This document shows, one piece after another, positions 35,156-46,405 of a stretch of 64,000 nt of DNA; positions within the stretch are counted from its first letter, which is position 1; the number at the start of each line of letters is the position of its first letter. The stretch is taken from contig CP114482.1 in NCBI GenBank assembly GCA_027186245.1, positions 3,477,001 to 3,541,000 on the forward strand, written 5' to 3'. Made by a program: the position numbers and the translations under genes. The DNA is from Coriaria nepalensis (Eukaryota; Streptophyta; Magnoliopsida; Cucurbitales; Coriariaceae). The notes under the pieces are model-generated. The model did not search any database and had not been told where the DNA came from. It saw nothing but the letters and a program-made list of their open reading frames with translations.

Positions 35156-36319
35156 AGTTAGGCATGGTAACTACAAGTCATGAAAGGATTAATTTAATTT
35201 AATTTAATCATTAAAAGATTAGTAATATGAGTAGGATTATATCCTTATTGAGCTTCTGGCTCATATATGTTTATCATATATTGTAGGGAATTACAAAGGT
35301 AAAAAGCTATACATAAAGGATTGGACGAATAAAGAAAGATCAGTCTCGTGAGATTATACATATGAGACACGACCTATGAAAACAGTATAATTGAAAAATC
35401 TTCTATAAAACTTATCTTTATATACATATATATATATTTTGGGAAAAAGAATAAAGTTTCTTTAAAAAGGTTTTGGGATTAATTTCCTATGATGAAGATT
35501 TCTGCAAATTGATAAGGAGTTCGGTTATATTTTATAAGAAAGTCTAATTATTATACTATTTCAGCAAAAATATTTTTGAAAGTAAAGTTAATTATAAAGA
35601 AAGGTAATGGCTCTCTACTAGTTGTACATATTTCCTTCTAAAGTATTCGATAGAGTAAGCAGCTGGTAGAGCGGGCAATGGGTGATAAGATGATTCTTAT
35701 TCATCCAATCATACCAATCGAATGTGCTGGCATTTAAATGAAAGGAAGTGATTGTCGATCGCTGCAGATCCAGGGTGTGATAATAATCAAAGTAGCGTTG
35801 AATCCGAGAAATCCAAGCTAATGGGTTATCTCCAGAAAAACATAGCACGTCCAAACGCACAGTTTTCATGGTAGGAGGTTGACCCTGGAATTGCTCCTAT
35901 TGGGCTAGTGGAGTTTGCGCCGAAAACTGGTACGGTGCTCGTGGATCTAACATTGGTGGAAACTAACCGTTCGGGTAAGGTGGAGTGTGAAAAGACAGGG
36001 ATAGTTGTTGAGGCATAAAACCCGGTGGAAATGTTTGATGCAATGGAGGATGGTGTTGGGGTGGCATCGACTGCGGTGCTGTTATACCCGGTGGCAATGG
36101 CATAGGATGCCGAAGACGTTGCTCAACTTTACCATCGAGAGCTTGAAGACCAATGGTGAGGTCTCGAATTGATGAAGCGAGATCCTCTATCATTTTGGCT
36201 TGTTGCATAAATCGCCAGTTCTACATTTCGTGAAGTTCTCATATTTGTGATATTACCTCATCTAATCAGGATTGGCGACTTCCTTCCGCCATTGCGAACT
36301 AGAAAAATAAGAGCACCAA

Positions 36320-36640
36320 TGTTAGATAAGCCACTTTCGAGTTGGCCGAGCTTCAAGAAGATAGAAAAATAGAGAAATGCTAGAGAGAAAACAAGACGTA
36401 AAGAGAAATTATTTCATTGCTTAAGGTTTTCCCAGAAACAAAAACCAAGGGATATACTCACCATCACCATTCTTACACTATTTCTCTCTCTTCACACACA
36501 CACAACAGTTGCAGACCACCCACACAGCAGCATACTACACGTATAAAGGAATAATTTCCTTTTCTTTCTCTCCAGCTAGCCGAGACTACATGTAGTTTCA
36601 TGCAGCCTCAGACTCCATGTAGTCCTTAATATGGGCTAGG
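36320..36640 (-). repeat. Probable 5' LTR and primer region of the minus-strand gypsy relic
   Basis: Upstream (in element sense) of the gag start at 36291, the minus strand reads ttggtgctcttatttttc, which resembles a gypsy primer-binding region. Beyond it are microsatellite-like acacacac and ctctctct stretches and a TATA-like cgtataaaggaa (about 36540, plus strand). A second LTR is not present, so the borders are not defined. Confidence 0.35.
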
Positions 36641-36748
36641 GTCTTCACATTTCTTTTCGATCAAATTGAAGAGTTTGGGCCCATCTCCATATCAATGTCT
36701 CCATCATATTCGGCCATGCAAGACTTTGATGAATGCATTCATCTCCAT

Positions 36749-37990
36749 AAAATAGATTACACCGATACGAGAAAATACACGACATGATAAAAGCATTACT
36801 AAGTATGGGCACAGCATGGATATCAGGTCGTACCATACTAACCTATGCGGGCACGCAGACTAGCATGACATAATATGAATTTCCTATATCGGTCCAAGTA
36901 TAGCATGATTCTTTTGGATCTTTTTAATTAAATAATATTTTTTTATAATTTATTTATAATTTTAATTATTAATAGTAATAATTTTTAATTTATTAAATAA
37001 TAATAATTAAGAACCATTAATAATATATAAATTTTACAAATAAATTAAATTTCAAAGTAACAAATTTAAATTCATAAATAAAGTTCTAAATTATAAAATA
37101 ACAAATTTCACTTTTAATAACTTTTATTCACTATTGTTGTTATTTCATATTTATTAGGTTAGCAACGTCTCTAAAATCCTTAAATATTATTAACGTATTT
37201 TTTATTTACTGTCACTTATTTAACTACAATCTTTGTGTATTATTAACATATTATTTGTATAATATATTAAATGAATCATGTATTATTTTACTAATAATTT
37301 TAAAACTTTTTTTATTTAAAATTAATTTTTTTTTAAAAAGCAAACACTTAAATCATCACTAATTAAAACAGACTCATGGATCAAAATAAACCTACAAGCT
37401 AAAACGGGCATATAAACCAACACGATGCAGAAAATATATTTTATAACCCTTTATTATATTTATTAATTTTGACTTATTTATTTTTTAAACAAAGACTAGA
37501 GTTGGTAAAATAGGTTACACCGATAAGAAAATACACGACACAACATGATAAAAGCATTACTAAGTATGGGCACAATATGGATATCAGTACCATACTAACT
37601 TATGCGGGCACACGGACTAGCATGACATAATGTGGATTTCCCATATCGGTCCAGAGTATAGCATGACCCTTTTGGATCTTTTTAATCGAATAATATTTTT
37701 TTATAGTTTATTTATAATTTTAATTATTAACAATATTAATTTTTATTTTATTAAATAATAATAATTAAGAACCATTAATAATATATAAATTTTACAAATA
37801 TATTTAATTTCAAAGTAACAAATTTAAATTCCTAAATAAAGTTCCAAATTACAAAATAACAAATTTCACTTTTAATAACTTTTATTCATTGTTGTTGTTA
37901 TTTCATATTTATTAAGTTAGTAACGTCTTTAAGATCTTTATATATTATTAACGTATTTTTTATTTACTATCACTTATTTAACTTCGTGTA
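36749..37990. repeat. ~490-bp direct duplication, period ~758 bp
   Basis: Copies at 36749-37240 and 37507-37990 share long blocks, such as aaaagcattactaagtatgg, tatgcgggcac, atcggtcca-agtatagcatg and tttcacttttaataactttt. By eye divergence is about 8-10%, with a few indels. The copies are AT-rich except for a G/C-rich head (gggcac..., cacgacac). No coding capacity is seen. A local segmental duplication or two copies of a non-autonomous element are both possible. Confidence 0.85.
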
Positions 37991-37999
37991 TTTTTTATT

Positions 38000-38789
38000 A
38001 TACAATTTATGTTGGCAATAATTTTTAGTAGTAAAAAAATATTTTTTTTCAACCGTTAACTATTTTTAATAATATTTTTTTTACTTTAAAATAGTAAAAA
38101 AAATTAATATTAAAAAAATATAAAAAATAATTTTCATTTTTCTTAAATATTATTAAGAAATTATATTTAAAATTTTCGTATAATCTAGAATTTTGAATCC
38201 AACCTACCTAACATTCTAACTAAAATAAAACTTGCACAAACTCTTACAACTCAACTTTCGCAAACCACAAATTTTAAATCGTAAAAATATTTTTATTATA
38301 ATTATAAATATTAATTTTATATTAATTTTATTAAAAAAAAATAATAATAATTCAAATTTAGACGTAACTGCATTCTCCCAATTACGAAAGTTCAGGCCAA
38401 AAGAGAAATCAATAATATTACTAGTAAAACCAAAAAAGAAAGGATGGAGGGATAGAGATGGGATTAAAGAAGTTTCGACAAGGGCATAAGGGGAAAAAAG
38501 GACCCAAAAAAGAAAAATGAAAGAACAGTGGGGCTGGGGATTGCTTGCGCAAATCTAGCTAATCTGGTTTTGTTTGGGCAAGCAAAATTACTTGCAGGCG
38601 ACAAAATATTAAATCTTATGACCAAAACAGTACACTTCTCACTTATTACATATTTTACCTCTTTTCTTCTTACCCCACTGTCCTTTCCTCTTTTCTTCTT
38701 ACCTCTTCTCACCTACATATTTTTGTTTTGTTTTTGTTTTTTTTTTTTAATTTTTTTTTGTTTTTTTTTTTTTAATTTTTGTTTTTTAC
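38000..38789. other. AT-rich intergenic with pyrimidine-rich leader-like end
   Basis: No gene recognised. From 38640 to 38790 the plus strand is very pyrimidine-rich (cttttcttcttacc repeated, then long T runs), as in some plant 5' leaders, and it precedes the ORF described next. Confidence 0.35.
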
Positions 38790-39236
38790 TTGGGTCTTGA
38801 CCTCATTATTTTTATGACCAAAAATTATCAAACTGACTATTTTGATTTTTTCCCTCTCCCTTGTGCTCCTCCTCCTTCTTCTTCTCTTTTTGATTCATGT
38901 AGTTATAATTTGGATAATTCTAATTTGACCCACAATATGTACCAACCCCTGCCATACAAATCTCTCTTCACAAATTCACCAGCAAACCCATGTGGGTTTT
39001 ACATTCCGCTCAGAAGAAAAGTAATGATAATGATAATGATTTGTGTGATGTTAGTGGGATTTTGGTGGTGGCATTTGCGGTTGAGCAAGAGTGTTTCCGT
39101 CGAGCAAATGGTGTTTGATCATCATCATCTGGATCTTTCATTTTCTCAAGTTTTCATCATGACGGTTGGTTTTTTCACAGCAAATCCCGTTTGCTACAAA
39201 TTCCAGTTCAAGCAACAAGCTCTCTCACTCCTTTGA
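38790..39236 (+). CDS. Unrecognised 148-codon ORF (low confidence)
   Basis: The longest open frame in a locally less AT-rich patch starts at 38790. It has a Pro/Ser-rich N-terminal part, a hydrophobic span (MIMIMICVMLVGFWWWHL, about residues 76-93) that could cross a membrane, and then FDHHHLDLSFSQVF. I know no family like it. A competing frame is open through a Gly/Cys-rich end (GGGCGGGGCD near 39255). A CT-repeat at 39333 and a possible tttgcag acceptor at 39672 suggest a transcribed locus whose true coding part, if any, is unclear. It may be non-coding. Confidence 0.2.
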   Translation: MGLDLIIFMTKNYQTDYFDFFPLPCAPPPSSSLFDSCSYNLDNSNLTHNMYQPLPYKSLFTNSPANPCGFYIPLRRKVMIMIMICVMLVGFWWWHLRLSKSVSVEQMVFDHHHLDLSFSQVFIMTVGFFTANPVCYKFQFKQQALSLL

Positions 39237-39852
39237 CGGCGGTCTTGCTTGCTTGCAGCGGCGGCGGTTGCGGTGGTGGTGGTTGTGATATTGGCTGCTC
39301 GGCTCAATCTACTATTGATTTCATGATATGATCTCTCTCTCTCTTTCTTCCATCCTTTTCTCCCCTTTTTTTTTTTTTAATTAAAAAAATATTAGTAATA
39401 ATTTTATTATTACATACATTTTATTTGACGAGTTTTGTTTATTATATGGGAATGGGGTATTATTCCTAGAATGTTCTGTTCTTACATAGTTTCTGCATCT
39501 AAAGAAGAACCACCACCTTTTTCTCTTTTTTGTTTTGTTTTGTTTTTTCTTCTTTTAATTAGCTAATCTAATCATTAGTTTAATTTAATGAAGTATTATT
39601 AGTAATTGGGTACTAATTAATCCTTCTGTTTTTGAAGGGTAATTTTATTTATTTATTTATTTATTTTTGCAGAGACATCGATGTTCTCAAATTTTCATAC
39701 TGTTCTATCTATTTTATCTGTTCAAAAACTTCATTGTCAGACTTTATTGCAGTTTCTGTTTTATGATTTTCTAATTAATTTATATCGGGAAATGTGGGGC
39801 TTTCTTTTTATAGTACAATTTAAAAAATCTTTGCTGGACCAGTTTGTGTCCC

Positions 39853-39923
<71 letters not shown>
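39853..39923. repeat. (TTA)n microsatellite, ~24 units
   Basis: Uninterrupted TTA/ATT trinucleotide run of about 71 bp. The poly-Ile and poly-Asn ORFs across it are artefacts of the repeat. Confidence 0.98.
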
Positions 39924-39929
39924 TAGTAA

Positions 39930-41969
39930 TTTTTTATTACTAGTATTATGTTGTCTTTTAGAAAATTTCGCCATGTGTTTTGGGTGGTAAGAGTGAGATG
40001 ACAAATGCACAAGAGGAGGGGTCAGTCAGAAAGAAAGGAGGCTGAAAACTGCATAGGAGTGGGCCCCCACCCTAGATGGGTTTATTTTGTTCTTGTTATT
40101 GGACCAAAAAGTCCAACCAATCTGTTTTATTCAACCGCGCCCGAGCTTGAGAGTTTATTCCTATTTGTAATCATTTCTTAAACATGATATAGGTGATTAG
40201 ACATCTTAATTTATTTATAGTAAAGCTGTGCTAATAGACCCGATAATCCTCCGCCACCCAATCTTACCCGATTTAAACCCGACCCGAAAAAACAACTTGT
40301 TGGAAGGATGTGGACGTCAGGTTGACGCCCATCCCACATGTCAGTTCGGATGTTGTTCTGCCCACCTGCCAACTCGCTCCCGACCGAGTATAAAAGGGGA
40401 AAAAAAAAAAAAGATATGAGAGATCTAGATCTGAGACTTCGACAGAGTTGTCGTGGAGGCAGGGAGGAAGAAGGCAAAGATCCAGATTTGAGACTTCGAT
40501 TGAGTTGTAGGGGAGGCACCCGATCGTTCCGATTCAATGACACCCGCTAGAGTCGGTTTTCCTCTAAATGTGGGCCGGGCAAATTGTTCATCTTTTGAAT
40601 TAACAATACACAAGCAAGAGCAAGCAGCAAGCAAAATAGAGTTGATGTTACGGCAAAAAATTACTCGTGAACATAGAAGGCCTTTAGATAGAATAGAGTA
40701 GTAGTTCGTGAGCAAAGACAAAAACAAATAGAAAGATGTGAGGTATGAATGACGAAATCAGTTGTCTTACACTTAGAGGCCCTTCAAATGTCCTATCACT
40801 TCTGTGTGTCCTATCACTTCTGTGTGCCCTACCAATCTCCAAAACTTTGTTTCTTTAGGGTTCCATCATATATATATGCACGTGAATATAAACTCAATTT
40901 TTTTTTTCTTTTATCTCTTGGAGTTTGTAAGTGTTTGGAAACATTACAAAACAGTTTATGCCAGAGGGTTAAAAACCGATTTTTAGAAAGTAATTATGTT
41001 TTGCTCACCGTCTTTAAAAAAAAAAAGGAATGGTTTTTGACTCTAAATAGTGAAAGACATGTCAATATATATAGAAAACAAGTAAAAATTATTTGAAATC
41101 TATTTTTATGTTTTGAGATGGTTTTTACATCTTGTATTTTAGACTCTTTTTTTTTTTTTTTTTGTTTTCAAAATTCCATTTTAAAGAATTTTAACACTAA
41201 AAATACATGTCAAATAGACTTGTCCCCTCCCCAAATTGATTTTTATGTTTCAAAATGTAAAAATCGATTTTAAAATCAGCTGCCAAGCACAGCCCAAGTG
41301 TTTGTATGACTGTAAAAATCAAAATACAAAAAATTTGATGACATTTATATAACAGCAGAGAGATTCGAAGCCACGTTTAAAATCTTAATTTAGATTATGA
41401 AACTAATTATACTATGCATATGGTGGTAAACTCGTTGTAGCAACACGTTACACTATGCACAAGGGCAAACTGGTTTATTTGTGGTGGGCTTGGGTGGGTT
41501 GAAAATTTTGTGGAAAGTGAGATTTATGTTTTGAGAGATTTGGAGGGGACTGTCCTCTCGATCAAGACCTTTTTGAATAATATTTTTTTTTTGAAAATTT
41601 TACAAATTATTATTTCATTTTATTTTTTATAATAAAAGTATGCTTGAATTAAAGAAAGAAAAATAAGAAAAAGAAAATGTTGAAAACGAACTCCATGACT
41701 TTTATTTCTGAAACTTTGATATCAAAGATCGGAGGTCGAGCGCTACATAGACTGCACGGGGATCGACTTTCCTTGACAGGTCACGAGGTATAGGGGTAGC
41801 GCCCCAAAAGAAAATTTTTTCTGAACAACCGGCATATCACTACTACCCCTGCCATGAAAATTTCTACAATTTCGCCTAAGAATCAGACTCATATGAAATT
41901 CTATTTTTCCTGCAGGATTCTTTCAAAATCTCGATATTTGAATTCACTAAAAAACTCACTACAACTTGC
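39930..41969. other. Intergenic; one ~65-bp tandem duplication and a TATA-like site
   Basis: No gene recognised. At 40383-40398 gagtataaaaggggaaa is a good TATA context. Just after it, a unit with agatc-agat-tgagacttcg and agttgt-g-ggaggca occurs twice (about 40422-40465 and 40479-40520). Flanking text with cccgacccg resembles known dispersed repeats, but I cannot name one. From 40560 to 41969 nothing was found beyond poly-T runs. Confidence 0.4.
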
Positions 41970-42232
41970 GATCAACCATTAATCCTTGCGATTGACTATG
42001 ATCATCAATCATGATCAACCATGATCATCAGTTATGATCGGCCATGATTATCAGTTATGATCAGTCATGATTAACCACCATCATCAGTTATGATCGACGA
42101 TGATTGGCCATGATCATCGGTTATGAACGGCAATGATCGGCTATGATCATCGGTTATGATTAGAGTAGATCAATCATGACTAACCATAATTGTCCATGAT
42201 TGATCGAGATCGATCGACACAATGGTCGATCT
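41970..42232. repeat. GATC-rich minisatellite
   Basis: About 260 bp built from variants of catgatcatcggttatgatcggc, repeating at roughly 30 bp with drift. I count 15 GATC sites where about one is expected by chance. Many sit in near-palindromes (tgatca, catgatcatg). No ORF is present. Confidence 0.8.
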
Positions 42233-42767
42233 ACTTCTTCATCATGCAATGTTTTTTCAAAATTTTATGTTTGTCATCTGTTCTTGATTCGTGGGCAAAA
42301 GAAAACAAAAAATATATATATAAATCTGGAAATATCTAATCATAGTAATGAGAGTTAGAAATAAAAAATTATCTCAAAAGATTATGAATCAGAGCTAGAG
42401 GTTTTAGGATCTTAAGAGTTGAAAGAGAAGATATCAGAAAGCGAAAAAGAATATAAGAGATGAAAAATTTGAAATAGATGTAGAACTTCAACTTAGAGAT
42501 AGAACGTAATAGAGGATAAAGAGAAATGATGGATTGAAGTAATCTTACTATTACAGAAGTAAGGGTATTTTGCTAAAAAATTTAGAGTTTAGACATTTAA
42601 CAAAAGTATAATTCTTTTAAGTGTATACATTTCCCTTATAAGGAGAAGGAAAGCAAAAAGGGTGTTCAATTTGGCATTTCCTTTCTTTAGATGAATGATG
42701 GATGGTTTTTCAATCCTTGTCTACATGTTTTGCTTCTTTACATGTCAGGTGAATTGCAGTCTATTAT

Positions 42768-43262
42768 TTAGAGATGACAAAATGGGCCGAGCCGGCACGG
42801 AGCCTGACAAGACCCTTTTGTCCCATGTGTGGCATTTGTCCAAAAGGGCCACCTAGGCGCAGGCTTAGGCCTGACCCTAAGCCTGTGTATATGAGTTGGC
42901 AAACCTGCCAACCTATGCCCCTAGGGGCTAGGGCCAGTGGGAGATATTTTCCTCCGCGCCCTAGCCTTGTTCTTGTTTTTTTTTTTTAAATTCAAAATTC
43001 GAAATTTAAATTTTATCTCCCCTCATTTATTTCTACAAATACTTATATTTTTCACAATTTCACGCTTCAATTTATATTTTATTATATTTCTCTTTAATTT
43101 TTCATATTTTTCTCAATCTATATTCCCTAATTCTTTATAATCTCTTTCTAATTCTTCTCAATCTCTATAATCACTCTCTAATTTTTTTCTTAAATTGTAT
43201 ACATTCTCAAATTCTCATTCTCTACCATTAAGTCTTCATCGGTTGAATTTGAATCATTGGAT
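42768..43262 (+). mobile_element. hAT-like transposon 5' end fragment (tentative)
   Basis: The stretch tagagatgacaaaatgggcc at 42768 resembles the 5' terminus common to many plant hAT elements (TAG-G-TG-CAAA-GGGC), followed by G/C-rich text with repeated gggcc-like motifs to about 42970. A pyrimidine-rich leader with repeated tctctaattctt follows up to 43262, also typical of hAT 5' regions. No transposase exon or matching 3' end was found, and LTR-like sequence starts at about 43265. Confidence 0.4.
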
Positions 43263-43264
43263 TT

Positions 43265-44170
43265 TTGTGTGTAGCAACCTGTGCTGTCAAGACTGTTACA
43301 TATCTACCTTTTTCCTTCTTTTGTCCCACTAAGGATTTAATTTGATGGATCATTTTAAATATTTTCTTTATAAAAAAAGATTTCTTGCTTCATAGTAAAA
43401 TATGTCATATAGAGGAAAATAATGCTAACATACTATTATCCATTGTACACGTGTTGACTATGAGCTTTCAAAACATTTCTAAAAGAATTCTCAAAATGGT
43501 GTCTAGATCTTCACAATACACAAAATATTTATGACTATTACTTTTTACAATTTCAAAGCGGAAGTTTGCGCGTTGCTTCAGTCCTTGTATCACTACTGTC
43601 TCTGCCATCAACGCACTTCCTCGGCATTCATGTCAGGGTAACTAAATTATTTACTTACCCTTAGTACCTACAACATGAGACGTAAGACGTGAGCTTTCGC
43701 TCGACAAGTACAAATATATCTCAAATGCATGTAATGTATGAGGCATATGATAATCTTAGACTCATACTCTTCATAAAGATTTTTGAGACATAAGACGTGA
43801 GCTTTCGCTCGGCAAGTATAAATATATCTCAAATGCATGTAATGTATGAGGCATATGATAATCTTAGACTCATACTTTTCATAAAGATTTTTACATGCAT
43901 CTTTCTTACTATTTCTTATACTTTCTTACTTTTTCTTTTATTAGTCCCCTATGTACGTACTAGTTTAGCACTCGACCAATAGAAAGCTAAAAGAGCGACC
44001 CGATCCGAACTTAACCATGGTCCTTTCATGCCTCGTTATACTTTAACGTAACTTATCATAATCTTTTCTTTATTGGGCCTCAGCCTATTCTTCGAGGGTC
44101 TGTACGACACCTCTTAGTTTATCTCATTTTTTGTATCTTAATGTACCTCTAAATTTCTTAATATGAAATA
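43265..44170 (-). repeat. LTR relic related to the 34-35 kb insert, opposite orientation
   Basis: The complement of 44055-44110 contains gaccctcgaagaataggctgaggcccaat-type text matching the insert's 47-bp repeats (tctcgaagga..g..cgagacccaataaagagaggattatg). The complement of 43685-43700 (cgagcgaaagctcacg) matches the ttgagcttctggctca box at about 35255. The order of the two landmarks is conserved. No gag-pol adjoins it. Confidence 0.6.
43677..43892. repeat. Two tandem copies of a 108-bp unit
   Basis: gagacgtaagacgtgagctt at 43677 repeats at 43785 with about six differences over 108 bp. It lies inside the LTR relic and duplicates the ttgagc...ctcac box region. Confidence 0.9.
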
Positions 44171-45086
44171 AGGTAACCTAGCATGATGCTCATGAGTGTA
44201 TATATTGTTCAAGAACTTTTTATAATAATAACAATTTTAGCATTCATCACAATTAATCATTTCATGATAATAATTCAATTCATATATAGGCAACCATGCA
44301 ATTAAAACGACTCATCATATTTCAGAACACTTTCTATGTTGTAGAAATCTTGATTTTGATTTATTTTTTAATCAAATCATATATTTAGTTAACTTAAATT
44401 TTGAAAATTATATAAGTCCTAACAAAATTCAAATAATAAATAAAAGATCTCGTATAAATGAATTGACAAATCTATTCCTATCGAAAGACACTTATTTAAA
44501 ATGAAATAGGTGATCATTTTTTTTTTCATTTAAGTGACATTAAAAATTATTCTCACTCTATAGTAAAATCGAAGCAAAGAAATAAATAAAAGATATTTTT
44601 ATTCGATTCTCCCTCAAAGCAAGTATTAGGCTTTAAGGGTATTCTAGATTCCTTTTTTTTTTTTTTTTTTTTTTTGGGGGAATTTTTTTAAAATATTTTA
44701 AACTCAGTTTGTCTTAGTAATTTTAGAATTGGCTTTTTCAAAATGTGTTTTTAGAACAACATTTTTAAATACGGATACACGATGAAGGTTTATGATCCCT
44801 CCTTTAGGGAATTGTGTGCCATTGATTTTATAATACTTTTGTGTTTATTTGGTGGGGGTAATCTCACTCGAATATTTACATCTTAAAAATTTAAATTAAT
44901 TATAATTTTAAAGAATTTAAGCAAAAATTATAAAAAAAAATAATATTTAATATATTTAAATAAATAATAGAATAGATAACGGGATATAAATTATCTAAAA
45001 AAGTCATTAACTAAAATATTATATTATAGCTAAATTTAAGTTAAATTTGAGGAATTTAATAACTATCAGGATGTGAATGTTCTTAT
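44171..45086. other. AT-rich intergenic sequence
   Basis: No gene or RNA recognised. It has a long poly-T run (44652-44675) and AT-rich text. Towards 45026-45085 it carries an aggatgtgaatgttct end that matches the MITE-like termini described next. Confidence 0.4.
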
Positions 45087-45375
45087 TAGAGAGGCATTCG
45101 ATCCGGTTAGCTAAAAGCTCAAAATAACGCTCTACATCCGGTTCTTCAAATTTTGTTTTTCATTTAAGTTTGCTAAAGTTGCGAGCTAAACTTTAAAAAG
45201 ATAATTATTAGCTAAAATTAAGCTAAATATGAAGAATTTGATAGCTAATCGAATGTGAATGTTCTGATTCTCTAAATTTGAAAAATAAAGTTAAAAACTT
45301 TTTATTATTTATAATATATAAGTTAAAATTAAGCTAAATTTAAAAAAAATTATGAAAAACGGAATGTGAATGCTC
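45087..45375. mobile_element. MITE-like element(s) with GAATGTGAATGCTCT-type ends
   Basis: The motif g-aatgtgaatgytct recurs at about 45066, 45258 and 45361, each preceded by gctaaattaagctaaat-like sequence. An inverted partner (gaggcattcgatccggtt) starts at about 45093. Plant MITEs with agagcattcacatccgg...ggatgtgaatgctct ends have this build. Nested or tandem copies are likely. Exact borders and target duplications were not resolved. Confidence 0.45.
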
Positions 45376-45679
45376 TACTTACTTTTATATTGAACGCTTG
45401 CCCTCGTTTGATGTTTGCAGATATGGCGTATGCCCTCGCTCTTTGCGGCCTCTGGGTCCCTACCCTACCTACTTTCAAATGGCCTTGAATCAATTCTCTA
45501 TTTACACCCAGCTGATTTGGCTCTAACTACTTTCTTGTGGTTTCTGAACACCCAGAAGTTCCTCCATGGTTCATCAACATGAAAAAGTACTACTACTAGA
45601 TGATGATTATACTAATATTAAGGCCATGAAAGGCCGGTAATTTAGTAGATAAGATATGGAGCTCCCAATTGAAAGTGTT
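45376..45679. other. Intergenic, nothing recognised
   Basis: A short patch of moderate GC (45400-45560) looks gene-like in composition, with text such as ggcctctgggtccctaccc, but no frame gives a familiar protein. Confidence 0.3.
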
Positions 45680-45962
45680 ATCTCCCAACCCGTGAATGCC
45701 ACTATGGACCTACCAACCCGCGAATATGAAATTTGTGGAGGATGTTTGCGAGATGTGGGTTCGGATAAACCGTGATGGAGAGAAGGGAGTGATGGGGGGA
45801 AGGAGGATATCTAGGTAAGGGGTTAGGGAAGCAATGGAGGATGATAGTGAGAGGAGAGAAATAAAAAAGTTGGCTCTTGAGACGCTGAATGAGGGTGGGA
45901 CTTCTAGTAAGAATATTGATTTGTATCCAACTTGGGTAATGCACGTATTAAGGTATAAATAA
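45680..45962 (+). pseudogene. UDP-glycosyltransferase C-terminal fragment
   Basis: One plus-strand frame reads MPLWTYQPANMKFVEDVCEM from 45696, the end of the plant secondary-product UGT (PSPG) box. The usual WTDQ.TN.K.VEDVW is altered to WTYQPAN..., losing the conserved Asp that contacts the sugar. After an in-frame TAA at about 45817 the same frame continues GVREAMEDDSERREIKKLAL and NEGGTSSKNID, the final helix region of family 1 glycosyltransferases. A TGA at 45693 blocks the upstream side, and the rest of the gene is absent. The linker is shorter than usual. It is an untranscribable relic of a host gene, probably an old duplicate. Confidence 0.75.
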
Positions 45963-46405
45963 AAAGGGTGCTGGATTAGTCCTTTAAGTGTTGATAAGTA
46001 ATGCTATCAACTGATCATTTTTTCAAGCATATGAGAAGGACTTGATCAATCCAATAGATTTTGAAGCAAACACCAGCACACAAGTAAATTGAACAAAATA
46101 TAGGAAGATTACAAACGCTAAACAAAGTACTAAACACCAAACAAAATGCAATTTTTATTCAATTTTATTAGGAATGTTATGTATCTTAGTAGCAAGTTCA
46201 TGACAATATGATGATAATTTTCCGTAAATAGAACATTAATGATGAAAATCAAAGACATAATCAGCCAACACATTTCCAAATAATGGTACGAAAACCCATC
46301 GTCTGTAGAAGCCTCACTATACTTGAAAAAAAACACAACAACAATATAACATGAAAAGTTAAAAAAATTTCTAACCTTTCATCCATATGCTTTTGATTTC
46401 TATTG
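45963..46405. other. 3' flank of the GDP-fucose synthase gene
   Basis: No separate gene seen. This contains the 3' untranslated region of the minus-strand gene, whose TAG is at 46406-46408. Confidence 0.4.

Larger units (their letters stand above)
33995..35610 (+). mobile_element. Insertion in the gypsy gag, solo-LTR-like, flanked by an 8-bp repeat
   Basis: The direct repeat ggtaatgg (33995-34002 and 35603-35610) flanks about 1.6 kb that separates two parts of the gag relic. The gag reading frame is in phase on both sides once one repeat copy and the insert are discounted. The insert has no ORF. It has an LTR-like promoter (tataaata at 34309) and internal ~47-bp tandem repeats. Related sequence lies inverted at 43.3-44.2 kb. 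It lacks clear TG..CA ends, so the solo-LTR label is provisional. Confidence 0.6.
33190..36300 (-). pseudogene. Ty3/gypsy gag-protease remnant, interrupted by an insertion
   Basis: Minus strand. Gag starts at about 36291 (MAEGSRQS, then a stop). It continues through MIEDLASSIRDLTIGLQALD (36208) and a Pro-rich linker to the capsid-like MKTVRLDVLCFSGDNPLAWI (35869). After the insertion it resumes near 33990 and reaches a zinc knuckle, CYNCDKKFTPGHKCKG, at about 33690-33740. An aspartic protease follows at 33315-33569: LIDERSTHNFIQERVAKFL, where the usual DGGS/DSGS active site is DERS. That substitution should inactivate it. Nothing recognisable as RT follows; text peters out at about 33190 at the junction with the LINE. 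Confidence 0.8.

Noticed and set aside
39681..40010. Poly-Ile and poly-Asn ORFs
   Set aside because: Both are direct translations of the (TTA)n microsatellite.
41970..42232. CRISPR-like array or bacterial Dam-site cluster
   Set aside because: Units drift and have no unique spacers. The surroundings are plant nuclear DNA.
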